Assembly (NCBI GenBank): GCA_947459655.1
Contig: CANHEE010000020.1
Location: 1-34,697, forward strand
Direction of reading: 5' to 3'
From: Lewinellaceae bacterium
GTDB taxonomy: Bacteria > Bacteroidota > Bacteroidia > Chitinophagales > Saprospiraceae
DNA: 34,697 nucleotides
Both the position numbers and the translations under genes were made by a program. Under the pieces are notes generated by a model, which searched no databases, was not told the DNA's origin, and worked only from the letters and a program-made list of their open reading frames with translations. This document shows, in pieces, positions 6,727 to 15,433 of this stretch. Numbering within the stretch: position 1 is the stretch's first letter; the number at the start of each line of letters is the position of its first letter.

Positions 6727-7566
6727 TCAGGAAACAAGCTTGTGTAGTTTGATGGTTTCCGTTGCGGCCTTTACATCGTGCGCACGGAGAATGTTTGCGC
6801 CTTGTTGTAGAGCAACCATGTGCAGTGCTGTAGTCCCGTTAAGTGCATCAGCGGCAGTTGTATCGAGTGCTTTGTATATCATGGATTTTCGCGACAATCC
6901 GGCCAGCAGCGGCATTTCCAGGATTTTGAAAACGTGCATATTTTTCAGCAATGTATAGTTGTCGCTGAGGCTTTTCCCGAATCCGAAGCCAGGGTCGAGA
7001 ATGATGTCTTTTACGCCCAATGCACGCAGCTGTCCGGCTTTTTCTACAAAATAACGTATGACCTCTTCACAGACATCTTCAAAATGCTGTATTTTATGCA
7101 TTTCTTCCGGTTTTCCGGGGATGTGCATCAATACCATCGGGATGTTTTTCATGTCTGCGACCGTTTCAAAAAGTTTGGAGTCGTACTGTCCGCCCGAAAT
7201 GTCGTTGATGATTCCGGCTCCCTCAGTAATTGCAGCCAGCGCAATTTCCGAACGCCAGGTATCTACCGATAAAATGAGGTCCGGGAAGTTTTTTTTTAGC
7301 ATCCTGATGACTGGAAGCAGCCGCTCCTTTTCGGTTTCTTCGCTCAAGATCGTTGCTCCTGGTCGCGAAGACATGGCGCCGATATCGACAATTTCGGCGC
7401 CTTCCTGAAGCATTTTTTCCACTTGCTCAAAGATGCTCTTTTCATCGCTGTACTTTCCGCCATCGTAAAAGGAATCGGGTGTGACATTGAGTATGCCCAT
7501 CACCACAGGAGTGGTCAAATCAAGCAGTATACCGTTGCAGTTGATGGTGCGCTGTGGGTAAAGCAT
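6727..7566 (-). CDS. folP: Dihydropteroate synthase
   Basis: FolP condenses 6-hydroxymethyl-dihydropterin diphosphate with p-aminobenzoate to make dihydropteroate, a step of folate synthesis in the cytoplasm and the target of sulfonamides. The 279-residue protein is full length and has the family motifs in order: MGILNVTPDSFYDGG (about 23-37, diphosphate/pABA loop 1), EIVDIGAMSSRPGA (58-71, loop 2), LSVDTWRSE (99-107), INDISGG (120-126), DIILDPGFGFGKS (pterin pocket Asp), LLAGLSRKS, and the C-terminal ILRAHDV with the conserved Arg-His. It is the middle gene of a three-gene minus-strand operon, 27 nt after the DUF6427-like gene and 2 nt before the aromatic-rich gene. The start MLYPQRTINCNG gives the usual short N-terminus. 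Confidence 0.96.
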   Translation of the reverse strand: MLYPQRTINCNGILLDLTTPVVMGILNVTPDSFYDGGKYSDEKSIFEQVEKMLQEGAEIVDIGAMSSRPGATILSEETEKERLLPVIRMLKKNFPDLILSVDTWRSEIALAAITEGAGIINDISGGQYDSKLFETVADMKNIPMVLMHIPGKPEEMHKIQHFEDVCEEVIRYFVEKAGQLRALGVKDIILDPGFGFGKSLSDNYTLLKNMHVFKILEMPLLAGLSRKSMIYKALDTTAADALNGTTALHMVALQQGANILRAHDVKAATETIKLHKLVS

Positions 7567-7593
7567 GGGAATTGAATCTTAGGTTTTTTATGG

Positions 7594-8577
7594 CTAAAAG
7601 CCAAGGAAATTATGAAACTGCAGTAAAATTACCATCAGCATCCATACCAGATGGAGGGTTTCTGCCATATTGCTCTTCATTTTGGTAAAATGGTACATCA
7701 TGAAAAAAGCGAGCATTGGGGCCACAAAAACCAGCTGCTCTGTACCCGCGCCTGCGTGGAAGACGGCGGTTACTGCGGCAATGATCATAGCCCAGTACAG
7801 GATACTCTGAAACTTCTGTACTTGTATGTTTCTCTTGTAAGCGTACACACCCTGGCTCAGTATCGCAACTACAATTAGCAGTAACACAAGTCCCCGTTCA
7901 ATGTAGGAGACTGTAGTATTGTGTGCATTAAATTGGATGAAAGCGAGGTTTGATGAAAATTGCTGCTCAACAAACAAGGGCCAGGCATCGCAGAGGTAAT
8001 ACACCGAGCCACATAAAAAATAGGTTGTGGCGATACCGGAAACCAGCATCAGCATTTCCCGGGTGTTCCAGGAGCGAACGATGTTTAGTCCGATGATACC
8101 CAGCAATACGAACAGGAAAAACGAAAACTGAAAAAGGCTTCCGATGCCGACCCACAATCCGATATTGAAAATGGCCGCCGCCGGATTGTTTTGCCGGTAG
8201 GTGTCAAAAAGAAGGTAAATTACAACGATCAGAAAAGAATTCGCCAGCAGGGCAGGGGGCATATTGGCCAGTCCACCGATGCCGCTGCAGAGTAAAATAT
8301 AAAATGTCCCTGAAAAAAGCGTGATCTCCTCTGACAGTCTGTATCGCGCCGCGACAAAATTGATGAAAATCGCTTGGAAAAGAATGGCGCAAAGTGCAAA
8401 CCAGGGCAGCAACCACAAATCCTTGCCTACCCAGCGATAAAATTCAAAGGACCATATTCCGGCAGACTTAGGCAAAACCGGTTCTCCGGTGTAGAACAGC
8501 ACCCCTCTGAGCAAAGCGATATAAATTAGCAGGAGAATGTTGGCCAGGGCCTGGTTTGTGCGAAATAGACTAAGCAA
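7594..8577 (-). CDS. Multi-pass membrane protein, DUF6427-like
   Basis: This 327-residue integral inner-membrane protein has roughly nine hydrophobic helices. Examples are ANILLLIYIALLRGVLFY, FFLFVLLGIIGLNIV and the C-terminal LVWMLMVILLQFHNFL. The start MLSLFRTNQALANILLLIYIALLRG and the overall pattern are what I recall for DUF6427, a Bacteroidota-specific family without known function. I recall some members having been mislabelled as beta-carotene monooxygenases. It leads the operon with folP, and the predicted -7 element at 8603-8610 gives a leader of about 20 nt. No catalytic motif is visible. A role in transport or in polymer or lipid handling would be a guess. Confidence 0.8.
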   Translation of the reverse strand: MLSLFRTNQALANILLLIYIALLRGVLFYTGEPVLPKSAGIWSFEFYRWVGKDLWLLPWFALCAILFQAIFINFVAARYRLSEEITLFSGTFYILLCSGIGGLANMPPALLANSFLIVVIYLLFDTYRQNNPAAAIFNIGLWVGIGSLFQFSFFLFVLLGIIGLNIVRSWNTREMLMLVSGIATTYFLCGSVYYLCDAWPLFVEQQFSSNLAFIQFNAHNTTVSYIERGLVLLLIVVAILSQGVYAYKRNIQVQKFQSILYWAMIIAAVTAVFHAGAGTEQLVFVAPMLAFFMMYHFTKMKSNMAETLHLVWMLMVILLQFHNFLGF

Positions 8578-8602
8578 TGTCTGCGTGTAAAATTGATGTC
8601 CA

Positions 8603-8610
8603 CAAATTTA
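8603..8610 (-). promoter_or_regulatory. -7 element (TAAATTTG) for the DUF6427-like/folP operon
   Basis: Minus-strand TAAATTTG matches TAnnTTTG exactly, about 25 nt upstream of the start codon. TTTTC lies 18 nt further upstream as a weak -33 candidate. The site is divergent from the uvrC promoter, and the two share about 70 bp of DNA. Confidence 0.5.
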
Positions 8611-8636
8611 CTAACAACCCTTAGAAATGAAAAGTA

Positions 8637-8669
8637 TTTTGAATAAATACTAAAAAAATACTACTTTTC
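8637..8669 (+). promoter_or_regulatory. Putative uvrC promoter
   Basis: TTTTG at 8637-8641 and TACTTTTC at 8662-8669 are separated by 20 nt. This is the Bacteroidota -33/-7 arrangement with one mismatch in the final G. The leader would be about 20 nt. Confidence 0.5.
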
Positions 8670-8694
8670 GGCCGTATTTGAAGCGAGGAAGAAA

Positions 8695-10509
8695 ATGACC
8701 ATAGAGCAGTACAGGGCAATGCAGCATACCGTTCCAACGGCTCCGGGTGTGTATCGTTTTATCTCTGCCGCGGGGGTGATTTTGTACGTTGGAAAAGCCA
8801 AAAGCCTCAGGAGTCGTCTCTCCAGTTATTTCAGTGAGCGGCGCGATATGCTCGCCAAAACCAAGGCCATGGTCAGGGCAGCCGTCAGGTTTGAATACAC
8901 CATTGTGAACTCCGAGCAGGATGCTCTACTGCTGGAGTGTACCCTCATCAAGGAAAACCAACCACGCTATAATGTGATGCTGAAAGACGGGAAAACCTAT
9001 CCCTATTTCTGCATTAAGAACGAAGCTTTCCCAAGGGTTTACATGACCCGCCGGGTCATCAAGGATGGTTCTCTTTATTTTGGCCCCTATACTGCACTGC
9101 AGCAGGTCTATGTCATTCGCGATCTCATCAAACAGCTTTTTCCCCTGCGCACCTGTCCTTATGCGCTTACGTCTGAAACCATTCAGCGCAAAAAAGTAAA
9201 GCTTTGCCTAGAATACCACATTAAAAATTGCCTCGGTCCATGTCAGGGACTGCAGAGCCGGGAAGATTACGACGAGAAAATCACACAGATAAAAAATATT
9301 CTGAAGGGGAATTTTGGCAGTGTAAAGCAATACCTGAAACAGGAAATGCTACGCTACGCCGAAGAACTGGAATTTGAGAAGGCGGAGCTGGTGCGTCAGA
9401 AACTTCTTGCGCTGGAAGACTACCAGGGCAAATCAACGGTAGTCAGCACGACCATCTCCGATGTGGATGTCTTTTCTATCGCGACTGACGAGCAATTTGC
9501 CTATGTGAATTTTCTGCGGGTCAGCAACGGAGCTGTCATCAGCGCATTCACCCAGGAACTGACCAAGAATCTGGACGACGAACCCGAAAACCTCCTGCTC
9601 TACGCCATACTCGCCTTACGGGAAAAATTCGGCAACAAAAACCGTGAAATCATCGTGCCTTTTGAGGTGTCGGTGCCTGAAAATGATATCTTGATTACGG
9701 TGCCGAGAATCGGGGATAAGAAAAAGTTGTTGGAGGTTTCAGAGAAAAATGTACAGTATTTTCTGCTGCAAAAACGCCGCGAGCAGATCAACAAATCGGT
9801 CAAACAAAGCAGTGAAGAGCGCATACTCCGCACTTTGCAGAAAGACCTGAACATGAGCGAATTACCTATGCATATCGAGTGTTTTGACAACTCGAATTTT
9901 CATGGGTCTTTTCCCGTTTCCTCCTGTGTGGTTTTCAAAAATGCAAAACCTTCAAAGCGTGATTACCGGCATTTCAATGTAAAAACCGTCGAGGGGCCGA
10001 ATGATTTTGCCACGATGGAGGAAGTCGTTTACCGCAGATATAGGCGACTGTTGGAGGAGGACATGGGTTTGCCACAGCTGGTCATCATCGATGGCGGGAA
10101 GGGGCAACTCAGCGCCGCCATGAAAAGCATCAAAGCGCTCGGATTGGAGAAAAAAATGACGATTGTGGGCATTGCCAAGCAGCTCGAGGAGATTTTTTTT
10201 CCAGAAGATCCCATTCCGCTGTACATCGACAAAAAATCGGAAAGCCTGAAACTCATACAGCAGGCCAGAAACGAAGCGCACCGATTTGGCATTACCTTTC
10301 ACCGCAACCAGCGCAGCAAAGGATTTACAGTCACCGAGCTGACGCAGATTGAGGGAATCGGCAGCGTCACAGCAGACAAACTGCTCAGCCATTTTAAATC
10401 CATTAAGAAACTATCGGAGGCAGAAATCGATAAAATTCAGGCGGTGGTAGGCAAGGCCGCCGGGAAAAAGGTTTTCAAATATTTTGCTCAAAAAAGAAAG
10501 GAAAAATAA
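8695..10509 (+). CDS. uvrC: UvrABC excinuclease subunit C
   Basis: UvrC makes the two incisions around a DNA lesion after UvrA and UvrB have marked it, in nucleotide excision repair. The 604-residue protein contains the GIY-YIG nuclease for the 3' cut (about 14-95, APGVYRF and ILYVGKAKSLRSRL), the Cys-rich linker (CPYALTSE ... CLEYHIKNCLGPC, which holds the Fe-S-type cysteines reported for UvrC), the UvrB-interacting UVR motif (about 205-245), the RNase H-like 5' nuclease (ECFDNSNFHGSFPVSSCVVF, then VIIDGGKGQLSAA) and two helix-hairpin-helix elements at the C-terminus (LTQIEGIGSVTADKLL). Length is normal. sdaA follows 33 nt later and is probably co-transcribed. Confidence 0.97.
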   Translation: MTIEQYRAMQHTVPTAPGVYRFISAAGVILYVGKAKSLRSRLSSYFSERRDMLAKTKAMVRAAVRFEYTIVNSEQDALLLECTLIKENQPRYNVMLKDGKTYPYFCIKNEAFPRVYMTRRVIKDGSLYFGPYTALQQVYVIRDLIKQLFPLRTCPYALTSETIQRKKVKLCLEYHIKNCLGPCQGLQSREDYDEKITQIKNILKGNFGSVKQYLKQEMLRYAEELEFEKAELVRQKLLALEDYQGKSTVVSTTISDVDVFSIATDEQFAYVNFLRVSNGAVISAFTQELTKNLDDEPENLLLYAILALREKFGNKNREIIVPFEVSVPENDILITVPRIGDKKKLLEVSEKNVQYFLLQKRREQINKSVKQSSEERILRTLQKDLNMSELPMHIECFDNSNFHGSFPVSSCVVFKNAKPSKRDYRHFNVKTVEGPNDFATMEEVVYRRYRRLLEEDMGLPQLVIIDGGKGQLSAAMKSIKALGLEKKMTIVGIAKQLEEIFFPEDPIPLYIDKKSESLKLIQQARNEAHRFGITFHRNQRSKGFTVTELTQIEGIGSVTADKLLSHFKSIKKLSEAEIDKIQAVVGKAAGKKVFKYFAQKRKEK

Positions 10510-10542
10510 GCGGGAGCCGGTCTGCCGCGCAATGAAGAGGAT

Positions 10543-11964
10543 ATGGAATCAATCAGTGCATTTGAAATGATCAAGGTCGGCATCGGACCCTCGAGCTCTC
10601 ATACCATGGGCCCCTGGAGGGCAGCAGAAATGTTTACCGCTACACTGGCCCAGAAAAATCTGCTCGAATCTACCATACAGCTAAAGGTTGAGTTGTATGG
10701 TTCACTAGCGAAAACAGGCATCGGTCACGGTACCGATGTCGCAGTATTGCTCGGACTGAGCGGTGAAGACTACACTAGCATCGATACTACTTTAATAGAC
10801 GAAAAGATTGCACGCATCAAGGCGGAGCAGAAAATTCAGCTGGGCGCGCAAAAATGGCTGGCGTTCTCCTATGCCGAAGACCTTATCTTTCACTTCACTG
10901 AGAGTCTGCCATTCCATCCTAACGGAATGCGGTTTTCCGCCTGGCAAACTGATGAAAGCTGTTACAGCGAGACCTACTTTTCTGTCGGCGGTGGATTTGT
11001 GGTACAGGAAAACCAGTCTGAAAACAAGGCTGGAAGTAAGGTCACGCCCTACCCTTGTCACAATGCGGAAGCCATCGAACGCAACTGTGCAGCGCTGAAC
11101 CTGTGCATGTCTGATCTGGTTATGCTCAACGAACAGACCTGGCGGAGCAAGGAAGAAATCGTAGCGCAGTGCCTGAACATATGGAACGAAATCAAATCTT
11201 GTATCTGGCGCGGTACGCATCGGGAGGGCATATTGCCCGGTGGACTGAACGTCAAGCGCAAGGCGGCGGGTATCAACCGCAAATTGCTGGAGGGCAAGAG
11301 CTATTCCAATCGCGAGGAGTGGATTGAAGCTGTCAAATCTACGGGAAGAAATTTTACGGCCATCAACAAGTGGATCAGTTGTTTTGCACTGGCCGTCAAC
11401 GAGGAAAATGCCGCGTTCGGGCGCATCATCACCGCGCCGACCAATGGCGCATCGGGTGTGTTGCCGGCGGTACTGATGTACGCCTCTTGCTTCACTGACG
11501 ATTTTGACGATGATAAAATCGTGCGTTTCATCATAACAGCAGGTGAAATTGGCACCCTTTTCAAGAAAAACGCAACCATTTCGGCAGCGATGGGCGGTTG
11601 TCAGGCCGAAATAGGTGTGTCATCCTCGATGGCTGCGGCCGGACTGACGGAAGTGATGGGCGGTTCGGTTGGACAGGTACTGATGGCTGCCGAAATTGCC
11701 ATGGAGCACCACCTCGGCATGACCTGCGACCCCATCGGCGGATTGGTGCAGGTGCCCTGCATCGAGCGGAATTCGATGGGCGCCATCAAGGCCATCACGG
11801 CATCCAACATCGCGTTGGAGAGCGACCCGGAAGCCGCCTGTGTTTCCCTCGACGAGGTCATCAAATCCATGTGGGAGACGGCGCTGGACATGAACTCCAA
11901 ATACAAAGAGACCTCCGAAGGAGGCCTGGCGGTCAACATATCGGTTGGCTTGGCGGAGTGTTAG
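10543..11964 (+). CDS. sdaA: L-serine ammonia-lyase, iron-sulfur dependent
   Basis: L-serine ammonia-lyase converts L-serine to pyruvate and ammonia in the cytoplasm using a [4Fe-4S] cluster. The 473-residue single-chain form fuses the beta domain (KVGIGPSSSHTMGPWRAAEMF near the N-terminus) to the alpha domain. The three cluster cysteines are Cys353 (MGGCQAE), Cys395 (TCDPIGG) and Cys406 (VPCIERNS). Their spacing of 42 and 11 residues equals that of characterised type 2 enzymes. The substrate-loop motif APTNGASGVLPAV and the C-terminal ETSEGGLAVNISVG are present. It lies 33 nt after uvrC. A 124-nt gap with no obvious terminator separates it from the reductase pair. Confidence 0.96.
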   Translation: MESISAFEMIKVGIGPSSSHTMGPWRAAEMFTATLAQKNLLESTIQLKVELYGSLAKTGIGHGTDVAVLLGLSGEDYTSIDTTLIDEKIARIKAEQKIQLGAQKWLAFSYAEDLIFHFTESLPFHPNGMRFSAWQTDESCYSETYFSVGGGFVVQENQSENKAGSKVTPYPCHNAEAIERNCAALNLCMSDLVMLNEQTWRSKEEIVAQCLNIWNEIKSCIWRGTHREGILPGGLNVKRKAAGINRKLLEGKSYSNREEWIEAVKSTGRNFTAINKWISCFALAVNEENAAFGRIITAPTNGASGVLPAVLMYASCFTDDFDDDKIVRFIITAGEIGTLFKKNATISAAMGGCQAEIGVSSSMAAAGLTEVMGGSVGQVLMAAEIAMEHHLGMTCDPIGGLVQVPCIERNSMGAIKAITASNIALESDPEAACVSLDEVIKSMWETALDMNSKYKETSEGGLAVNISVGLAEC

Positions 11965-12088
11965 GGGCAGAGTGTAGAGCAATTACAGTAAAAATTACCA
12001 ATTGCATGCAAAACTTGATTTTGATTGCTATACTAAGATGTGACATTATTTTTACGACCTGATTCACAAACGAAAAACAACTCGAGAA

Positions 12089-13084
12089 ATGCGGATACTC
12101 ATTACCGGTGCAGACGGCCTTTTAGGCAGCAACCTGGTGCGCGAACTGCTGGGCAGAAATTACGAAGTAAGCGCCATGCTGATGAACGAAACCCTGCCTG
12201 CACCCGGACTGGAGGGACTGCCATTGACCAGATATTATGTGAATATCCTCGACCCGGATGCAGTGGGTAACGCAGTAGCAGGCCACGACATGGTCATTCA
12301 CGCAGCCGCCTCAACCCAAGTGTACCCGCCACATTCGGCTGTGATACGGGAGGTGAACATCAACGGTACGGCCAATGTTATTGAAGCCTGCCTAAAGCAC
12401 GAGGTAAAGCGCCTCATTCATGTGGGCACAGCCAACTCGTTCGGACCGGGCACGCCGGAGCATCCCGGAGATGAAAAAACTCCCTATATTGGTTTCCGGT
12501 ACGGCCTTGATTATTTCGATTCCAAATACGAGGCTCAGAAATTGGTGCTCAATGCAGTTGCAAATAGGGGGTTGGATGCATTGGTTGTCAACCCGACTTT
12601 TATGATCGGACCCCACGACAGTCGACCGAGCTCCGGTGCAATGATTTTGGCATTGTACAACAGGAAAGTTCCCGTCTATACCCTCGGTTCAAAAACCTAT
12701 GTTGCCGTTAAAGATGCTGCTGTTGCCATTGCCAATGCCCTGACCATGGGTGAGCGCGGTGAGTGCTACATTCTCGGCAATTTCAGTCTGAGTTACAAAG
12801 AGGCATTTGAGCTGATTGCTGCGTCCATTGGTGTCCCCGCACCAAAGTTTACCATTCCGGTTCCGCTTGTGATGCTGTTCGGTATGGTCAATTCTTGGAT
12901 AGGCAAAATCAGTGGCAAGATTCCAACCGTGTCCAAAGAAATGGCCAGATTATCCTGTGAAGAACACTGTTATTCCGGTAGGAAAGCACGCGAAAAACTC
13001 CGGATGCCCTCAACACCGTTAGATGTCGCTGTAAAGGAATGCTTCAGGTGGTTTGAGGAAAACGGTTACACAAAAAAATCATAA
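12089..13084 (+). CDS. NAD-dependent epimerase/dehydratase family protein (extended SDR)
   Basis: This 331-residue extended short-chain dehydrogenase has the nucleotide-binding signature ITGADGLLGSNLVREL at the N-terminus, VIHAAAS, and the catalytic YFDSK (YxxxK). The pattern (INGTANVIEACLKHEVKRLIHVGT, later ILGNFSLSYKEAFELIA) is close to dihydroflavonol-4-reductase / 3-beta-hydroxysteroid-dehydrogenase-like members, which reduce ketones on bulky or lipid substrates. It is less like sugar-nucleotide epimerases. Residues about 248-268 (FTIPVPLVMLFGMVNSWIG) are hydrophobic and might lie against a membrane. The next gene, a classical SDR, begins after only 5 nt, so the two are surely co-transcribed and may act on the same substrate. 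The exact reaction is unknown. Confidence 0.85.
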   Translation: MRILITGADGLLGSNLVRELLGRNYEVSAMLMNETLPAPGLEGLPLTRYYVNILDPDAVGNAVAGHDMVIHAAASTQVYPPHSAVIREVNINGTANVIEACLKHEVKRLIHVGTANSFGPGTPEHPGDEKTPYIGFRYGLDYFDSKYEAQKLVLNAVANRGLDALVVNPTFMIGPHDSRPSSGAMILALYNRKVPVYTLGSKTYVAVKDAAVAIANALTMGERGECYILGNFSLSYKEAFELIAASIGVPAPKFTIPVPLVMLFGMVNSWIGKISGKIPTVSKEMARLSCEEHCYSGRKAREKLRMPSTPLDVAVKECFRWFEENGYTKKS

Positions 13085-13089
13085 ACGAA

Positions 13090-13893
13090 ATGTTCAGCGA
13101 CAAGGTTATCATTATTACGGGTTCAACCCAGGGAATAGGATTAAAAACAGCGGAGATGCTTGCACAAAGAGGTGCTAGGCTGGTCATTAATTCACGCTCT
13201 GAACAAAAAGTAGATGTTGCAGTGGCAAAATTACGACAAATCACACCCCACGTGGTTGGTTTGGCCGGCGATGTCAGCGACTATGCCTCCTGCATCCAAC
13301 TGCGCAATCTGGCCCTTGATTCCTTCGGTCGCATTGATATACTCATCAATAACGCTGGTATTGCATCAGGAGGACTGATCAAGGAAATTGTGCCTGAGGC
13401 ATACGAAAAAGTTGTACGCATCAACCTACTTGGCAGTATTCACCCAACGCTCGCATGTGTGGAGGAAATTTGCCGCCAAAAAGGCAGCATTTTGTTCATT
13501 GGTTCTGTTGCCGGAATTGTGGGGCTTCCCAGCTATTCGGCCTATTCGGCTACAAAGCGTGCCTTGGTTGGGTTGGCCGAAAGTCTCAGAAGTGAACTGT
13601 CTGATGATGGCGTTTTTGTAGGGATAAACTATCCCGGCTTCACCGAAAACGATGAGCAGAAAACCATGCTCAATGCCAGGGGTGAGGAAGAGGTGCTTAG
13701 AAAGAGAAGCGGCGTAAAAGCCGTGAAGCAGGACAAAACTGCCGGACAAATCATCAGGCAACTGGAAAAAAGAAAATTTAGGATGTACTCCTCTTTTTCA
13801 GCACTGGCCATACAATGGATTTACCGCTTTTTTCCGGGACTTACCCTAAATATCTTGCGCCATTACCGCCATAAAATTACCTCGATGCAATAG
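13090..13893 (+). CDS. Classical short-chain dehydrogenase/reductase with hydrophobic C-terminus
   Basis: This 267-residue SDR has TGSTQGIG (cofactor loop), DVS, NNAG, the catalytic Ser in FIGSVAGIVG, and YSAYSATK (YxxxK). The cofactor-binding loop has NSRSEQKV after the second strand, and the Arg there favours NADPH. The C-terminal roughly 35 residues (YSSFSALAIQWIYRFFPGLTLNILRHYRHKI) form a hydrophobic/basic tail that could anchor it to the membrane. Such a tail, together with a PGFTENDEQ-type substrate loop, is reminiscent of 3-ketodihydrosphingosine reductases, but I cannot confirm that. It follows the extended SDR by 5 nt and ends 12 nt from the oppositely oriented rlmD, with no terminator seen between. 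Confidence 0.88.
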   Translation: MFSDKVIIITGSTQGIGLKTAEMLAQRGARLVINSRSEQKVDVAVAKLRQITPHVVGLAGDVSDYASCIQLRNLALDSFGRIDILINNAGIASGGLIKEIVPEAYEKVVRINLLGSIHPTLACVEEICRQKGSILFIGSVAGIVGLPSYSAYSATKRALVGLAESLRSELSDDGVFVGINYPGFTENDEQKTMLNARGEEEVLRKRSGVKAVKQDKTAGQIIRQLEKRKFRMYSSFSALAIQWIYRFFPGLTLNILRHYRHKITSMQ

Positions 13894-13905
13894 CACCGGT
13901 AGATA

Positions 13906-15315
13906 TCAACTCTTTTTCAGGGTAAGCAATACCACATTCTCAATGTGATGGGTAAACGGAAACATGTCGACCGCACGGGATTTCACCACCTCATATTTTT
14001 CAGAGAGCCAGTTAAGGTCGCGCGCCTGTGTTGCAGGATTACAGCTGACGTACACTATTTTGGGCGATTCCAGTTTGAGCAGCATTTCGGCAACCTTTTC
14101 GTGCATACCCGCTCTCGGCGGATCGGTAATTAACACGTCCGGTTTTCCGTGCTGTTCGGCAAATTGGTCCGTTAAAATATTTTTCACATCACCGGCATAA
14201 AAGGTGGTATTTGAAATATTGTTGCGTTCAGCATTTTGCTGGGCATCAACGATGGCTTCTGGTATTTCTTCTATCCCTACCACTTGTAGGCAGTCTTTTG
14301 CAAGGTACAAACCAATGCTGCCCACACCCGTGTAAAGATCGTATACATTCTCTTTTCCGCTCAATTCCGCAAATTCAGCCACTGTGTCAAAGAGTCGGAC
14401 TGCCTGCCTAGTAGAAGTCTGAAAAAACGAGTGTGGCGCGATACGGTAGGTGACATGTCCAAGAGCCTCCTCAATATATGATTTACCGGCATAGCAGCTG
14501 ATGGTTTTGCCCCACAGAGAGTCGTTTACACCCTCATTGATACAGTACTGTAGCGAGGTGATTTCAGGAAATTTTTGCAAAATACCATCCAGATAGGTTT
14601 CCCGCTTTGCCTTGTCTTCATATTTGAAAACCATCACTACCATGATTTGTCCGAGCGTGCTAATGCGCATCATCACGTTTCTAAGGTAACCTTCATGCTT
14701 ACGGACATCGTAAAATTCCAGCTTTTGCTCAACCGCCAGAGCGTGCATATAATTTCTGAGCGCGTTCATGGGCTCAGGCATCAGAAAGCACTCATCGATA
14801 TGTACCATTTTGTCAAACGCCCCCGGACGGTGAAATCCGAGAACATCTCGCAGATTGCTGTCACCGCGGTCCATCATTTCCTGGGTAATCCACTGCTTGT
14901 TGGCGAACGTAAATTCCAGTTTGTTGCGGTAGTATTTTTGCTCTTCAGCACCGATGATGGGCAGATAACTTCCGACTTCAATCTTACCGATGCGCTGCAA
15001 TGCATCCCGGACCATCTGGTCTTTGTATTTCAACTGGGCATCGTAGGTCATGTGCTGTAGTTTGCAGCCGCCACAAATGTTGAAATGGGTGCAAAAAGGA
15101 GATGTGCGATCCTCTGAGTAAGCGTGAAAGTGGATGGGTCTGCCTTCGGCAAAATCCTTTTTTTTGGTGACCAGTACATCCACCACATCTCCGGGAGCGG
15201 TCTGCTCCACGAAGACCACCATGCCCTCACTGTTTCTGCCTACACCACGACCCTTGTCTGCCAGTCCGTGAATACTGACATTTTCCCAGATGACCGGTTT
15301 TTTCTGCTTTCTCAA
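13906..15315 (-). CDS. rlmD: 23S rRNA (uracil-5-)-methyltransferase, RlmD/RumA family
   Basis: RlmD methylates C5 of a uridine in 23S rRNA (U1939 in E. coli) using SAM. The 469-residue protein has an N-terminal TRAM domain (about 8-62), four iron-sulfur cysteines (Cys75, Cys81, Cys84 in CTHFNICGGCKLQ, and Cys176 in HIDECFLMPEP), the SAM-binding VYDLYTGVGSIGLYLA, DPPRAGMHEKV, and the catalytic pair Cys425 (VSCNPATQARDL) and Glu459 (HHIENVVLL). Paralogues RlmC and TrmA differ in TRAM and cluster content, and the complete set here favours RlmD. No ATG exists between the preceding in-frame stop (15388-15390) and the TRAM domain, so translation likely begins at TTG 15315. Gene end is 12 nt from the SDR gene. 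Confidence 0.92.
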   Translation of the reverse strand: MRKQKKPVIWENVSIHGLADKGRGVGRNSEGMVVFVEQTAPGDVVDVLVTKKKDFAEGRPIHFHAYSEDRTSPFCTHFNICGGCKLQHMTYDAQLKYKDQMVRDALQRIGKIEVGSYLPIIGAEEQKYYRNKLEFTFANKQWITQEMMDRGDSNLRDVLGFHRPGAFDKMVHIDECFLMPEPMNALRNYMHALAVEQKLEFYDVRKHEGYLRNVMMRISTLGQIMVVMVFKYEDKAKRETYLDGILQKFPEITSLQYCINEGVNDSLWGKTISCYAGKSYIEEALGHVTYRIAPHSFFQTSTRQAVRLFDTVAEFAELSGKENVYDLYTGVGSIGLYLAKDCLQVVGIEEIPEAIVDAQQNAERNNISNTTFYAGDVKNILTDQFAEQHGKPDVLITDPPRAGMHEKVAEMLLKLESPKIVYVSCNPATQARDLNWLSEKYEVVKSRAVDMFPFTHHIENVVLLTLKKS

Positions 15316-15391
15316 ATTGCTATTGTTTTTTTTTGTCCCTAAATGAAAGGTGTTGTAGAAAAATACAACGCGTAAAGTTAGAAAGAATTAA

Positions 15392-15399
15392 TAAGTTTG
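15392..15399 (+). promoter_or_regulatory. -7 element (TAAGTTTG) for hpt
   Basis: TAAGTTTG is a perfect TAnnTTTG, giving a leader of about 28 nt before ATG 15434. No TTTG -33 is seen at the expected distance. A perfect 6-bp inverted repeat (GTTGTA/TACAAC, 15352-15357 and 15364-15369) lies just upstream, in the DNA shared with rlmD. Confidence 0.5.
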
Positions 15400-15433
15400 C
15401 AGCAGGATTGGCCAAACGCAATCAGGAGAAAGA

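Noticed and set aside
11979-12005. Inverted repeat GCAATT/AATTGC after sdaA as a terminator
   Set aside because: The arms are only six bases, mostly A/T, with a 15-nt loop and no T-run.
15352-15369. Inverted repeat GTTGTA/TACAAC between rlmD and hpt as an operator
   Set aside because: It is perfect but short (6 bp), has an A-rich loop, and is not repeated elsewhere in the window, so it is not called as a separate regulatory site.
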